Notes: a model not told the origin generated them from the letters alone. A stretch of DNA of 64,000 bases from Agromyces lapidis (GCF_009749405.1 NZ_WBIQ01000002.1:248001-312000), one strand, 5' to 3'. Shown: positions 33,965 through 42,912, counted from the stretch's first letter. A program made the numbers and translations.

Positions 33965-35296
33965 ATGGAACGAAACACCACCCGCCGATGGGCGCGTCTC
34001 GGTGCCGCAGTCGGCACCGGTGCGCTGCTCGTCGGAGTGCTCGCGGGCTGCAGTGGCGCAGCACCGGGCGCCGACAGCGGTTCGACCGACACCGACGCGG
34101 CGCTCGAGGAAGACGTCACGCTCACCTGGTGGACCTGGAGCGACGCCACCCAGGACCAGGCCGACGCCATCTCCAAGGTGTACCCGAACGTCACGTTCGA
34201 CGTCGTGAAGCTCGAGAACCCCGACGCCGTCGTCACGAAGCTGCAGAACGCGATCAAGGCGGGCAAGGGCGCGCCCGACATCGTGCCCGTCGAGTACCAG
34301 ACGCTGCCGCAGCTCACCCTCGGCGACGCGCTCGCCGACCTGACCCCGTACGGCCTCGGCGAGTACGAAGAGGCCTTCACGGCGTCGACCTGGAACTCGG
34401 TCAACGTGCAGGACCAGCTCGTCGCGCTGCCTGGCGACTCCGGCCCGATGGTCATGATCTACAACAAGGCCCTGTACGAGAAGGCCGGCATCACCGAGGC
34501 GCCCACGACGTGGGACGAGTTCGCGGTGGCCTCTGCCGCGATCCACGCCGCCGACCCCGAGGCCTACATCGCGAACAGCGGTGACGCGGGCTTCTTCACC
34601 AGCATGATCTGGGCGTCGGGCGGTCAGCCGTTCAAGACCGACGGCGAGAACGTCACGATCGACCTGCAGGACGAGGGCACCAAGAAGTTCGCGGACTTCT
34701 GGAGCGAGCGCCTCGACGCCGGCGAGCTCTCGGGCCTCGCGACCTGGTCGGACGAGTGGACCAAGGCCCTCACCCAGGACAAGCTCGGCACCCTGCTGAT
34801 GGGCTCCTGGATGATCAGCGGCGGCATGGAGGACTACGGCCCCGTGGGTCGCTTCAAGGTCGCGCCGATGCCGACGTGGGACGGCGAGCCGGCTTCGGCC
34901 GAGAACGGCGGCAGCGGCATCGCCGTCACCTCGCAGAGCGAGAACAAGGCGGCCGCGGCCGGCATCCTCAAGTACCTCGCCGAGGGCGAGGGCCGCGCGC
35001 TGCTGAACGCGAACGGCTTCCCGTCGACGGTCGCCGACCTCGAGAACCCCGAGTGGCTCGACTACGAGTTCCCCGGGTACAGCAACCAGCCCGCCAACCA
35101 GATCGGTGCGGCGTCGGCCGAGTCGGTCATCCCCGGTTGGCAGTACCTGCCCTACCAGGGCTACGCCAACAACGTGTTCTCCGACTCGGTCGGCAAGGCG
35201 CTCGGCTCGGGCGGCGACCTGAACGAGGCACTCCTCGAGTGGCAGGACACCCTGGTCCAGTTCGGCAACGAGCAGGGCTTCTCGGTCAACAAGTAG
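33965..35296 (+). CDS. Sugar ABC transporter substrate-binding lipoprotein
   Basis: The 443-residue protein has a lipoprotein signal (LLVGVLAGCSGAAPG; lipobox LAGC, with the Cys as the lipidated residue) and a family 1 solute-binding fold. Visible segments are LTWWTWSDATQDQADAISK, IVPVEYQTLPQLTLGDALAD and YNKALYEKAGITEAPTTWDE. It is anchored outside the membrane and delivers an oligosaccharide to the two permeases. GAAGGGAAAACACAGCA precedes the ATG. The galactosidases downstream suggest a galactoside substrate. Confidence 0.92.
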   Translation: MERNTTRRWARLGAAVGTGALLVGVLAGCSGAAPGADSGSTDTDAALEEDVTLTWWTWSDATQDQADAISKVYPNVTFDVVKLENPDAVVTKLQNAIKAGKGAPDIVPVEYQTLPQLTLGDALADLTPYGLGEYEEAFTASTWNSVNVQDQLVALPGDSGPMVMIYNKALYEKAGITEAPTTWDEFAVASAAIHAADPEAYIANSGDAGFFTSMIWASGGQPFKTDGENVTIDLQDEGTKKFADFWSERLDAGELSGLATWSDEWTKALTQDKLGTLLMGSWMISGGMEDYGPVGRFKVAPMPTWDGEPASAENGGSGIAVTSQSENKAAAAGILKYLAEGEGRALLNANGFPSTVADLENPEWLDYEFPGYSNQPANQIGAASAESVIPGWQYLPYQGYANNVFSDSVGKALGSGGDLNEALLEWQDTLVQFGNEQGFSVNK

Positions 35297-35312
35297 CACC
35301 CGACGCACCACT

Positions 35313-35349
35313 CCGCGGGGCAGTCGCCGTCACGGCGGCCGCCCCGCGG
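35313..35349 (+). terminator. Stem-loop between binding-protein gene and beta-galactosidase gene
   Basis: CCGCGGGGC (35313-35321) pairs with GCCCCGCGG (35341-35349), and the 19-base loop can fold further (GTCGCCGT with the GGCGGC side). A short T-containing run, TCCGTTTCTC, follows. It may attenuate read-through so that the binding protein is made in excess over the enzyme. Confidence 0.6.
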
Positions 35350-35375
35350 TCCGTTTCTCGACCCAGGATCAGCGA

Positions 35376-37151
35376 ATGCCCACCTTCTCCATCGGTGACA
35401 CCGACTTCCTCCTCGACGGCTCGCCGTACCGCGTGCTCTCCGGCGCGCTGCACTACTTCCGGGTGCACCCCGACCAGTGGAGCGATCGCATCCGCAAGGC
35501 CAAGCTCATGGGCCTCAACACCATCGAGACGTACGTGCCGTGGAACGAGCACTCCCCGACGCGCGGCGAGTTCCGCACCGCGGGCGGGCTCGACCTGGCG
35601 CGGTTCCTCGACCTGGTCCACGCCGAGGGCATGCACGCGATCGTGCGCCCCGGCCCCTACATCTGCGCCGAGTGGCACGACGGCGGCCTGCCCTCCTGGC
35701 TGATCGCCGACGAGGCCGTCGTGCTCCGCTCGAACGACGCGGCCTACCTCGACGCCATCGCCGAGTACCTCGACGCGGTCTACGCCATCGTGCGGCCCCG
35801 CCAGGTCCAGCACGACGGCCCGGTGATCCTCGTGCAGGTCGAGAACGAGTACGGCGCCTACGGCGCCGACCCCGAGTACCTCCGCCGCCTCACCGAGCTC
35901 ACGCGGGCGCACGGCATCGACGTGCCGCTGACCACGGTCGACCAGCCCCTCGAGCAGATGCTCGAGCGCGGCGGCCTCGACGAACTGCACCGCACCGGCT
36001 CATTCGGCTCGCGGGTGGGGGAGCGGCTCGCCACCCTGCGCCGCCATCAGCCGACCGGTCCGCTCATGTGCTCCGAGTTCTGGTGCGGATGGTTCGACAG
36101 CTGGGGCGAGATCCACCACACGACCTCGGCCGAGGACTCCGCCCGCGAGCTCGACGAGCTGCTCGCGGCCGGGGCATCCGTCAACGTCTACATGTTCCAC
36201 GGCGGCACGAACTTCGCCTTCACGGGCGGTGCGAACGACAAGGGCACCTATCGCCCGATCGCGACCTCGTACGATTACGACGCGCCGCTCGCCGAAGACG
36301 GCACGCCGACCGAGAAGTACTGGCGATTCCGCGAGGTCATCGCGAAGTACGCGCCCGTTCCCGACGAGGTGCCGGCAGCGCGCATGGATGCCCCGGAGTT
36401 CGACGTGCTCCTCGACCGCAGCGCGTCGCTGTGGTCCCTCCCGATCGTCGCCTCGCAGCGCTTCGACCGCTTGCCCGTCGCCGCGGAGTTCGGATCGACG
36501 CGGGGCTTCGCGTGCTACTCGACCCGCATCGAGCACGGGGGGCTCCTCGCCTTCGGCGAGGTGCGCGACCGGGCGCAGGTGTACCTCGACGGGGCGCTGG
36601 TCGGCACGCTCGACCGCGAACTCCACGAGCGCGTGCTCCCGCTGCCCGACGACGCCAGGGGCGAGCTCACCGTGCTCGTCGAGAACCTCGGCGGCGTGAA
36701 CTACGGGCCCCGCCTCGGCGAGGCCAAGGGCCTCATCGCACCCGCGACGCTCGACGGCGTGCCGCTCGTCGAGTGGTCGGCCGGGTCGGTGCTGCTCGAC
36801 GACCTCGCACCGATCCGTGCGGTGCTCGCCGGGGCGCAGCCCACCGAGCCCGCCTCGCCCGGCACCGAAGCGGCGCCCCTCTCGGGGCCGGTGTTCGCGA
36901 GCGGCACGTTCACGCTCGACGAGGCCGCCGATCTGCAGTTGCAGCTGCCCGGCTGGACCAAGGGCGTCGTGTGGGTGAACGGCGTGAACCTCGGTCGCTA
37001 CTGGAGCCGCGGCCCGCAGCGCACGCTCTACGTGCCGGCGCCCGTCGTGCGCGCCGGGGCGAATGAGCTCGTGATCTTCGAGACCGTCGGTGCGGCGTCG
37101 TCGGCGGTGCGCTTCGTCGCGCGCCCCGAACTCGGCCAGACCGAGGCGTGA
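35376..37151 (+). CDS. GH35 beta-galactosidase
   Basis: The 591-residue enzyme lacks a signal peptide. It has the GH35 start (YRVLSGALHYFRVHPDQWSD), GLNTIETYVPWNEHSP, IVRPGPYICAEWHDGGLPSW, acid/base Glu158 in VENEYG and nucleophile Glu234 in CSEFWCGWFD. C-terminal jelly-roll domains contain WTKGVVWVNGVNLGRYWSRG, typical of the family. It hydrolyses terminal beta-galactosides in the cytosol after uptake by the upstream importer. Length is close to other bacterial GH35 enzymes. Confidence 0.93.
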   Translation: MPTFSIGDTDFLLDGSPYRVLSGALHYFRVHPDQWSDRIRKAKLMGLNTIETYVPWNEHSPTRGEFRTAGGLDLARFLDLVHAEGMHAIVRPGPYICAEWHDGGLPSWLIADEAVVLRSNDAAYLDAIAEYLDAVYAIVRPRQVQHDGPVILVQVENEYGAYGADPEYLRRLTELTRAHGIDVPLTTVDQPLEQMLERGGLDELHRTGSFGSRVGERLATLRRHQPTGPLMCSEFWCGWFDSWGEIHHTTSAEDSARELDELLAAGASVNVYMFHGGTNFAFTGGANDKGTYRPIATSYDYDAPLAEDGTPTEKYWRFREVIAKYAPVPDEVPAARMDAPEFDVLLDRSASLWSLPIVASQRFDRLPVAAEFGSTRGFACYSTRIEHGGLLAFGEVRDRAQVYLDGALVGTLDRELHERVLPLPDDARGELTVLVENLGGVNYGPRLGEAKGLIAPATLDGVPLVEWSAGSVLLDDLAPIRAVLAGAQPTEPASPGTEAAPLSGPVFASGTFTLDEAADLQLQLPGWTKGVVWVNGVNLGRYWSRGPQRTLYVPAPVVRAGANELVIFETVGAASSAVRFVARPELGQTEA

Positions 37152-37168
37152 CCGTGCTCACTCGGCGT

Positions 37169-37201
37169 CGGCCGCGGCGGCGCCCGGCGCCGCCTCGGCC
37201 G
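37169..37201. terminator. Bidirectional terminator between GH35 and lacI genes
   Basis: GGCGGCGCC (37176-37184) and GGCGCCGCC (37186-37194) form a perfect inverted repeat, framed by CGGCC (37169-37173) and GGCCG (37197-37201). It lies between the convergent stops at 37151 and 37205. Confidence 0.7.
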
Positions 37202-37204
37202 GCG

Positions 37205-38257
37205 TCAGGCCGTGGGCACGGGGCCGGTGCTGTCGCGCACGACGAGACGCGTCGTGATCAGGATCTTCTGCTTCGTGTTGGCCTCGCCGTCGATGAGCGA
37301 GAGCAGCAGCGACGTCGCGTGACGCCCGACCTGGTCGAAGTTCTGGTGCACGGTGGTCAGCGCGGGCCAGTAGACCTCGGCCTCTTCGGTGTCGTCGAAG
37401 CCGACGACGCTGATGTCGCCGGGCACGCTCCAGCCGCGCTCGTGGATCGCGTGCATCACGCCGAGCGCCATCTGGTCGTTGCTGGCGAACACGGCGGTCG
37501 GGGGGTTGTCCGCCGCGAAGAGCTCGCGCGCGAGCGCGAGACCCGAGGCGGCGCTCCAGTCGCCGACGAGCACGGGCCGCGTCGGCAGGCCCGCGTCGGC
37601 CATCGTCTGCCGGTAGGCGTCGGCACGACGGCGCGACGAGAACGAGTCGGCCGGGCCCGAGATGTGCACGATGTCGCGGTGCCCGAGATCGAGCAGGTGC
37701 TCCAGGGCGATCCGTGCGCCCTGCTCCTGGTCGGTGTCGACGATCGTGTAGGGCAGGTTCGCGTCGGAGTCGACGATCACGAGGGGGAGCCCGGCGGTGA
37801 TGCCCAGCTCGTCGAGCGAGCCGACCTCGGAGGACATCACGAGGATGATGCCGTCGACGGCCTGCTCCTCGAGGCGGCCGAAGGCGCCGGCGACGTCGAG
37901 CTGCGTCGGGTCGATGACCGGCAGCAGCGTGGTCGTGTAGCCCGCGGCCTCGGATGCCTCGGCGACGGCGTTCAGCGTGCGCTCGTTGCCGAGCGTGGCG
38001 AGGTTGAAGGTGACGAAGCCGATGCTCCGGAACCTGCCCGACTTCAGGTTGCGCGCGGCGCTGTTGGGGCGGTACCCGAGGGCCTGCATCGAGGCCTGCA
38101 CCCGCTCGCGCGTCGACTGGCGCACGTTGCTCTGGCCGTTCGCGACCCGCGAGACCGTCTGCGCCGAGACACCGGCATGCACGGCGACGTCGTTGATCGA
38201 CGCGCGCGCCCTGGGTTGCGATGCGTGGCCGGACAGACTGTTCGATACATGCGTCAT
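37205..38257 (-). CDS. LacI family transcriptional regulator
   Basis: The 350-residue protein has an N-terminal helix-turn-helix and hinge (SINDVAVHAGVSAQTVSRVA, NGQSNVRQSTRERV, ALGYRPNSAARNLKSG) and a periplasmic-binding-like sensor domain (residues about 75-340; FASNDQMALGVMHAI, VVGFDDTEEAEVYWPALTTV). It should bind palindromes with a central CG and release them when a sugar ligand is present. One such site overlaps its own start codon, and related sites lie before the importer and the GH5 gene. It is therefore the likely local regulator of the cluster. Confidence 0.9.
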   Translation of the reverse strand: MTHVSNSLSGHASQPRARASINDVAVHAGVSAQTVSRVANGQSNVRQSTRERVQASMQALGYRPNSAARNLKSGRFRSIGFVTFNLATLGNERTLNAVAEASEAAGYTTTLLPVIDPTQLDVAGAFGRLEEQAVDGIILVMSSEVGSLDELGITAGLPLVIVDSDANLPYTIVDTDQEQGARIALEHLLDLGHRDIVHISGPADSFSSRRRADAYRQTMADAGLPTRPVLVGDWSAASGLALARELFAADNPPTAVFASNDQMALGVMHAIHERGWSVPGDISVVGFDDTEEAEVYWPALTTVHQNFDQVGRHATSLLLSLIDGEANTKQKILITTRLVVRDSTGPVPTA

Positions 38258-38270
38258 GGTGACGTAAACA
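38257..38270. promoter_or_regulatory. LacI-type operator between lacI and the alpha-galactosidase gene
   Basis: TGGTGACGTAAACA has the CG centre and right half (GTAAACA) of the palindrome at 31873. It touches the lacI start codon and lies 33 bases before the GH36 start, so it could give autoregulation and control of the galactosidase gene. Confidence 0.55.
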
Positions 38271-38303
38271 CTACTCCGAAGCCCTGCTTGAAAGGAATCT
38301 TGA

Positions 38304-40517
38304 ATGACTGAAACCCCCGACTTCGGCGTCGTGTTGCGCGCGGGCGGCGTCGCCCTCGTGCTCGACCTCAGCGACGGCGGCCTGCCCGCCGTGGTGCACT
38401 GGGGAGCCGACTACGGCGCGCTCGACGGCCGGGGGTACGCCGCGCTCCTCCGGAGCGGGGTGCTTCCGGTCGCCGCGAGCGAGGTCGACCTGCCGGTGCG
38501 CATCGCGATCCTCCCCGAGCACGCGCGCGGCTGGATGGGGCGCCCAGGGCTCAGCGGCTCGAGGGCCGGTGCCGCCTGGTCGCCGCTCTGGCGAGTCACG
38601 GGGGCGACGCTCGACGGCGCGGTGCTCGACGTGGCATCCGCTCGCACCGTCGTGAACCACGGCGCCGGAACGCTCGTCGTCACCGCGGTCGACGACGACG
38701 CCCGGCTCGCGGTGACGCTGACGATCGAGCTCAGCGAGGCCGGCATCGTGCGGGCGCGCGCCGAGCTCGAGAACCTCGGCGACGAGGCCTACCAGATCGA
38801 CGAGCTCCTGCTCTGCCTGCCGACGCCGGCCATCGCGAGCGAGGTGCTCGACTTCGCCGGCCGCTGGGGCGGCGAACGCGCACCGCAGCGCCGCGCCATG
38901 GCGATCGGCGCCCATCGGCGCGAGGGGCGTCGCGGCCGCACGGGACTCGATGCGCCGATGATCCTCTCGGTGGGCACGCCGGGCTTCGGGTTCGGCAACG
39001 GCGAGGTCTGGGGCATCCACACCGCCTGGTCGGGCAACCACGTGCACCAGGTCGAGCGCGTGCTGAGCGGCGAGCAGCTGCTCGGCGGCGGCGAGCTGCT
39101 GCTTCCGGGCGAGGTGAGCCTCGCGCGGGGCGAGCGCTACGAGAGCCCGTGGGTGTACGGCATCTACGGCGTCGGGCTCGACGACTCGGCGAGACGGATG
39201 CACCGACACCTCCGTGCACGTCCGCAGCACCCGCGTTCGGCCCGGCCCGTCACCCTCAACGTGTGGGAGGCGGTCTACTTCGACCACGACCTCGACACCC
39301 TCCTCGAGCTCGCCGACCGGGCGGCCGAGCTCGGCATCGAACGCTTCGTGCTCGACGACGGATGGTTCGGCGCCCGCCGCAACGACCGGGCGGGGCTCGG
39401 CGACTGGACGGTCTCGAGCGAGGTCTGGCCGAACGGGCTGCACCCGCTCGTCGACCGCGTGCGCGGGCTCGGCATGGAGTTCGGCCTCTGGTTCGAACCC
39501 GAGATGGTGAACATCGACTCCGAGCTCGCCCGCACCCACCCCGAGTGGATCATGGCGACCGGCGGCCGGCTGCCGGTCGAGTCGCGGCACCAGCAGGTGC
39601 TGAACCTCGGCATCCCCGAGGCCTACGCCTACGTCCGCGATGCCATGTGCGCCATCCTCGACGAGTACGACATCGCGTACATCAAGTGGGACCACAACCG
39701 CGACCTCGTCGACGCCGGCACGCAGCCGTTCGGACGGGCGGGCGTGCACGAGCAGACGCTCGCCTTCTACCGGCTCGTCGACGAGCTGAAGGCGCGCTAC
39801 CCCGAGCTCGAGATCGAGTCGTGCTCGTCGGGCGGCGGGCGCGTCGACCTCGGCGCCCTCGACCGCACCGACCGCATCTGGGTCTCCGACAACAACGACC
39901 CGATCGACCGGCAGCAGGCGAACCGGTGGACGACCCAGCTCGTGCCGCCGGAGCTGATGGGAACCCACATCGCCTCGGGTGCCTCGCACATCACCAATCG
40001 GCTCCACGCGCTCTCCTTCCGGGCGATCACCGCGCTGTTCGGGCACCTCGGGGTGGAGTGGGACCTGCGCACCTCCGACCCGGTCGAGCTCGCCGAGCTC
40101 GGCGACTGGATCCGGCTGCACAAGGCGAACCGCGAGCTGCTGCACGGCGGCGAGCTCGTGCGCCTCGACCACCCCGACCGCACCGTCTCGGTCAACGGCG
40201 TCGTCGCGGCAGACGGCTCGGCCGCCCTCTTCGCGTACGTGTCGCTCGCCCGCGCGTCGGTGGCGAGCCCCGGCCGCATCCGCCTGCCAGGGCTCCTGCC
40301 GGGCGCCGTCTACCGGATGGAGCCGGCGCTCATCGGCGGCGTGCCGCACGGCGCCGACCCGGCCCCGTGGTGGGAGGAGGGCCCGCTCGAGCTGAGCGGC
40401 GCGGCGCTCGCCTCGGTCGGCGTCGTCATGCCGGCCCTGCGCCCCGAGCAGGCGGTGCTGCTGCGCGTCGACCGCGTCGACGACGACGGGCGGGACTCGC
40501 ACGGTTCCGCCACATGA
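38304..40517 (+). CDS. GH36 alpha-galactosidase
   Basis: The 737-residue cytosolic enzyme has an N-terminal beta-supersandwich and a catalytic barrel with ERFVLDDGWFGARRNDRAGL, GLWFEPEMVNIDSELARTHP, nucleophile Asp463 in IKWDHNRDL, CSSGGGRVDLG and acid/base Asp529 in VSDNNDPIDRQQ. A C-terminal beta domain follows. It removes alpha-1,6-galactose from melibiose, raffinose-type sugars or galactomannan fragments. AAAGGAATCTTGA precedes the ATG. Its stop overlaps the start of the EamA transporter gene. Confidence 0.95.
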   Translation: MTETPDFGVVLRAGGVALVLDLSDGGLPAVVHWGADYGALDGRGYAALLRSGVLPVAASEVDLPVRIAILPEHARGWMGRPGLSGSRAGAAWSPLWRVTGATLDGAVLDVASARTVVNHGAGTLVVTAVDDDARLAVTLTIELSEAGIVRARAELENLGDEAYQIDELLLCLPTPAIASEVLDFAGRWGGERAPQRRAMAIGAHRREGRRGRTGLDAPMILSVGTPGFGFGNGEVWGIHTAWSGNHVHQVERVLSGEQLLGGGELLLPGEVSLARGERYESPWVYGIYGVGLDDSARRMHRHLRARPQHPRSARPVTLNVWEAVYFDHDLDTLLELADRAAELGIERFVLDDGWFGARRNDRAGLGDWTVSSEVWPNGLHPLVDRVRGLGMEFGLWFEPEMVNIDSELARTHPEWIMATGGRLPVESRHQQVLNLGIPEAYAYVRDAMCAILDEYDIAYIKWDHNRDLVDAGTQPFGRAGVHEQTLAFYRLVDELKARYPELEIESCSSGGGRVDLGALDRTDRIWVSDNNDPIDRQQANRWTTQLVPPELMGTHIASGASHITNRLHALSFRAITALFGHLGVEWDLRTSDPVELAELGDWIRLHKANRELLHGGELVRLDHPDRTVSVNGVVAADGSAALFAYVSLARASVASPGRIRLPGLLPGAVYRMEPALIGGVPHGADPAPWWEEGPLELSGAALASVGVVMPALRPEQAVLLRVDRVDDDGRDSHGSAT

Positions 40518-41389
40518 GCGGAGGCATCGTGCTCGCCGTGCTCGGCGCGGCGCTGCTGCACGGCAGCTGGAACGCGATCGCCAAGGCGATTCCGGCCCGG
40601 CTCGTCTCCTCGGCGCTCATCGGTGTGGTCTACCTGCTGGTGGGGGCGATCGGATGCCTCGTCTTCCCGCTCCCGCCGCAGGAGGTCTGGCCGTACCTCC
40701 TGATCTCCGCCGCCGTGCAGACCGCGTACCTCGTGCTGTTGACCGCGGCCTACGCGAAGACCGAGTTCGGTCGCACCTATCCCCTCACCCGCGGCATCGC
40801 CGTGCTCGGCATCGCGCTGATCTCGACGGTCTTCCTCGGCGAGCGGATGACGCCGGCCCAGATCGGCGGCGTGGCGGTCGTCGCCATCGCGCTCTTCGCG
40901 CTGTCGTGGTCGCCGAAGGGTCGGGGCGGGAGCGGGAACGGGAGCGGGAGCGGGGGCGGCGCGGCCGGCACGCTCATGGCGGTCGCGGTCGGCATCACGA
41001 TCACCGCGTACTCGGTGATCGACGGGATGGGCGTGCGGATCTCGGGGGAGCCGTTCGGCTACGCGTCGTGGCTGTTCCTCCTGCAGGGCATCTCGATCCC
41101 GCTCGTCTGCCTCGTGCTCTCGCGCGACAAGGTCGAGATGCTCCGCGGGATGCGACGGCACGCGCCGATGGGCGCGCTCGGCGGCATCCTCTCGCTCGTG
41201 GCGTACACGATCGTGGTGTGGGCGCAGTCGCTCGCGCCGCTCGCGGTCGTCTCGGCGCTGCGCGAGACCGGGGTGCTCGCGGCCGGGGCGATCGGCTACC
41301 TCGTGTTCCGCGAGCCGTTCAGCCGGTGGCGGATGACGGCGACGGCGTGCGCGGTCGCCGGCATCGTCGCGATCCGGCTCGGGGGATGA
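40514..41389 (+). CDS. EamA/DMT family transporter
   Basis: The 291-residue membrane protein starts in an ATGA overlap with the alpha-galactosidase gene. It has about ten helices in two halves separated by a Gly/Ser loop (GGSGNGSGSGGGAAG). EamA features are HGSWNAIAKAIPARLVSSAL at the N-terminus, YPLTRGIAVLGIALISTVFL in the first half and SALRETGVLAAGAIGYLVF in the second. Coupling to a glycosidase suggests handling of a sugar or sugar-derived metabolite. The direction and substrate are not known. Confidence 0.82.
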   Translation: MSGGIVLAVLGAALLHGSWNAIAKAIPARLVSSALIGVVYLLVGAIGCLVFPLPPQEVWPYLLISAAVQTAYLVLLTAAYAKTEFGRTYPLTRGIAVLGIALISTVFLGERMTPAQIGGVAVVAIALFALSWSPKGRGGSGNGSGSGGGAAGTLMAVAVGITITAYSVIDGMGVRISGEPFGYASWLFLLQGISIPLVCLVLSRDKVEMLRGMRRHAPMGALGGILSLVAYTIVVWAQSLAPLAVVSALRETGVLAAGAIGYLVFREPFSRWRMTATACAVAGIVAIRLGG

Positions 41390-41491
41390 CGGCGGGCCGG
41401 CGACGGTCTCGCCGGCATCGCCGCACCCCGCCGGATCATCGGTCAGGATTCGAGAAGCAGCCCGACGGGGCCCCGAAATAGCGTGAACGAC

Positions 41492-42124
41492 ATGAACACG
41501 ATCACCGCATCCACCGCCATCGACTCCATCGTCATCGAGGCCGCCGACCCGGCCGCGGCCGAGCGCTTCTACGCCGAGGCCTTCGGCCTCGGCGCCCGCA
41601 TCCGCGTGCGTGCGACGGACTCGCCGTCCACCGGGTTCCGCGGATACGTGGCCTCGCTCGTCGTCTCGCAGCCCGCAGCCGTGCGTCGTCTCGTCGCCGC
41701 GGCGGTCGCCGCCGGCGCCACCGTCGTGAAGCCCGTCGCGAAGTCGATGTGGGGCGTCGGCGGCGTCGTGCAGGCGCCCGACGGCAGCGTCTGGAAGATC
41801 GCGACCTCCGCGAAGAAGGACACCGCGCCCGACACCGGCGAGATCGAGCGGATCGTGCTGCTGCTCGGCGGCGACGACATCCTCGCGAGCAAGCGCTTCT
41901 ACGTCGAGCAGGGCTTCCGCGTCGGCAAGAGCTTCGGCCGCAGCTACGTCGAGTTCGAGAACCAGGGCGGAGCGATCCAGCTCGGCCTCTACCGCCGTGG
42001 CCCGCTCGCGAAGGACGCCGGGGTCCCCGAGGAAGGTTCGGGCTCGCACCGCCTCGTCCTCGTCGGGGGCGACTCGACCACGACCGACCCCGACGGGTTC
42101 GAGTGGGAGCCCGCCGGGCGTTGA
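41492..42124 (+). CDS. VOC/glyoxalase family protein
   Basis: The 210-residue protein holds two VOC modules: SIVIEAADPAAAERFYAEAF up to about residue 100, then RIVLLLGGDDILASKRFYVE with FVEFENQ-like strand SYVEFENQGGAIQLGLYRRG. Such proteins bind a metal ion between paired motifs and act as glyoxalase, dioxygenase or antibiotic-binding proteins. The second half (SGSHRLVLVGGDSTTTDPDG) lacks an obvious full set of metal ligands. A GTG at 41483 in the same frame is an alternative start. It is a single-gene unit. Confidence 0.75.
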   Translation: MNTITASTAIDSIVIEAADPAAAERFYAEAFGLGARIRVRATDSPSTGFRGYVASLVVSQPAAVRRLVAAAVAAGATVVKPVAKSMWGVGGVVQAPDGSVWKIATSAKKDTAPDTGEIERIVLLLGGDDILASKRFYVEQGFRVGKSFGRSYVEFENQGGAIQLGLYRRGPLAKDAGVPEEGSGSHRLVLVGGDSTTTDPDGFEWEPAGR

Positions 42125-42138
42125 GCCCCCGACCGCTT

Positions 42139-42173
42139 CGACGCTCGGTGCCGCCTCGCGGCGCCGAGCGTCG
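42139..42173. terminator. Long bidirectional terminator hairpin
   Basis: CGACGCTCGG (42139-42148) pairs with CCGAGCGTCG (42164-42173). Inside it GCCGC pairs with GCGGC around CTC, so the stem is about 16 bp. TT follows on the + side. It separates the convergent VOC and DUF3467 genes. Confidence 0.85.
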
Positions 42174-42217
42174 TTCCATGCCGGCCGGGCGGATCGGTGG
42201 CGGCTGCGGCGCTGCCT

Positions 42218-42553
42218 CTACCCCGCCGAGTGCCCGCCGTCGAACAGGGGCCGCTCGGGCGGCTTGCGCCCGGTCTCCTGCTCCCACGCCTCGAGCTGCT
42301 GGGTGAGCGCCTTGGCGAGTTCGAACACCTGCTCGGGTGGAATGCGGATCCGGCTCACGATCTGGCCCGGCACGGCGACCTCGCGCGTCCCGTCGGCGGC
42401 TTCGACGGTGGCGGGCGGCTGCGTCAGCGCGACGTAGTCCATGACGAAGACGTTCGGCGTGTGCCAGACCCGCGCGAAGTCGGCGAACACGCCCTGTGCC
42501 CGGGCGGCCGGCAGTTCGATCTGGAATCTGCGCGGGAGGTGCTCGTCGTTCAT
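42218..42553 (-). CDS. DUF3467 family protein
   Basis: The 111-residue protein matches the DUF3467 pattern: QIELPAARAQGVFADFARVW, HTPNVFVMDYVALTQPP, PGQIVSRIRIPPEQVFELAK and LTQQLEAWEQETG. It is a small soluble protein of unknown function, found widely in bacteria and archaea and shorter than most enzymes. GAAGGAGCACC precedes the ATG. It stands alone; the 3' side faces the terminator. Confidence 0.8.
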   Translation of the reverse strand: MNDEHLPRRFQIELPAARAQGVFADFARVWHTPNVFVMDYVALTQPPATVEAADGTREVAVPGQIVSRIRIPPEQVFELAKALTQQLEAWEQETGRKPPERPLFDGGHSAG

Positions 42554-42663
42554 GGTGCTCCTTCGCGATCACTCTGCGACATGACGCCGCACGTCGTCGC
42601 ATTCTCGCCGAGCTCCGGTGGCGCGACAAGCGGGCGAGCGCGTGGCGCTGGCAAGGTGGTGGG

Positions 42664-42756
42664 GTGGATGCCACGGACGAGCCCCAGGAGATCGAACTCT
42701 CCGGCGGCAACATGGAGCCCGCGGATCGCGGGGGCGCGCACCCGATCGTGAACTGA
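42664..42756 (+). pseudogene. Possible N-terminal scrap of a phosphotransferase
   Basis: A GTG at 42664 opens a 30-residue frame containing DEPQEIELSGGNM and ending at TGA 42756. The ELSGGN segment resembles the N-terminus of actinobacterial aminoglycoside-phosphotransferase-like proteins, which continue with a VVRVGDTVRR-type strand. Here the frame stops after 17 more unrelated residues. It may be a decayed gene end or chance. The rest of 42554-42876 shows no gene I can support. Confidence 0.2.
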
Positions 42757-42876
42757 GCCGAACGCATCCGGGTCGCGCGTCGCCGCGCGAATCCCGGGAA
42801 GGGCGCGTGAACGTCGCTATCGTGGAGGCGACCCGCAGGCGAGCCGACCGACGGGCGGCGCCCCTCGAGGAGGACC

Positions 42877-42912
42877 ATGTCCCGCGAACTCTCCGACGGT
42901 GTCGGCTCGTGA
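42877..42912 (+). CDS. Possible 11-codon leader ORF coupled to the cardiolipin synthase gene
   Basis: GAGGAGG lies a few bases before an ATG at 42877 that opens MSRELSDGVGS. Its TGA (42910-42912) overlaps the GTG of the synthase gene as GTGA. The synthase GTG has no ribosome binding site of its own, so ribosomes could reach it through this mini-ORF. Confidence 0.35.
   Translation: MSRELSDGVGS

Noticed and set aside
38271-40502. 743-residue minus-strand frame
   Set aside because: It is the antisense shadow of the GH36 gene, rich in Arg, Asp, His and Val with no domain; the plus frame has the full catalytic set.
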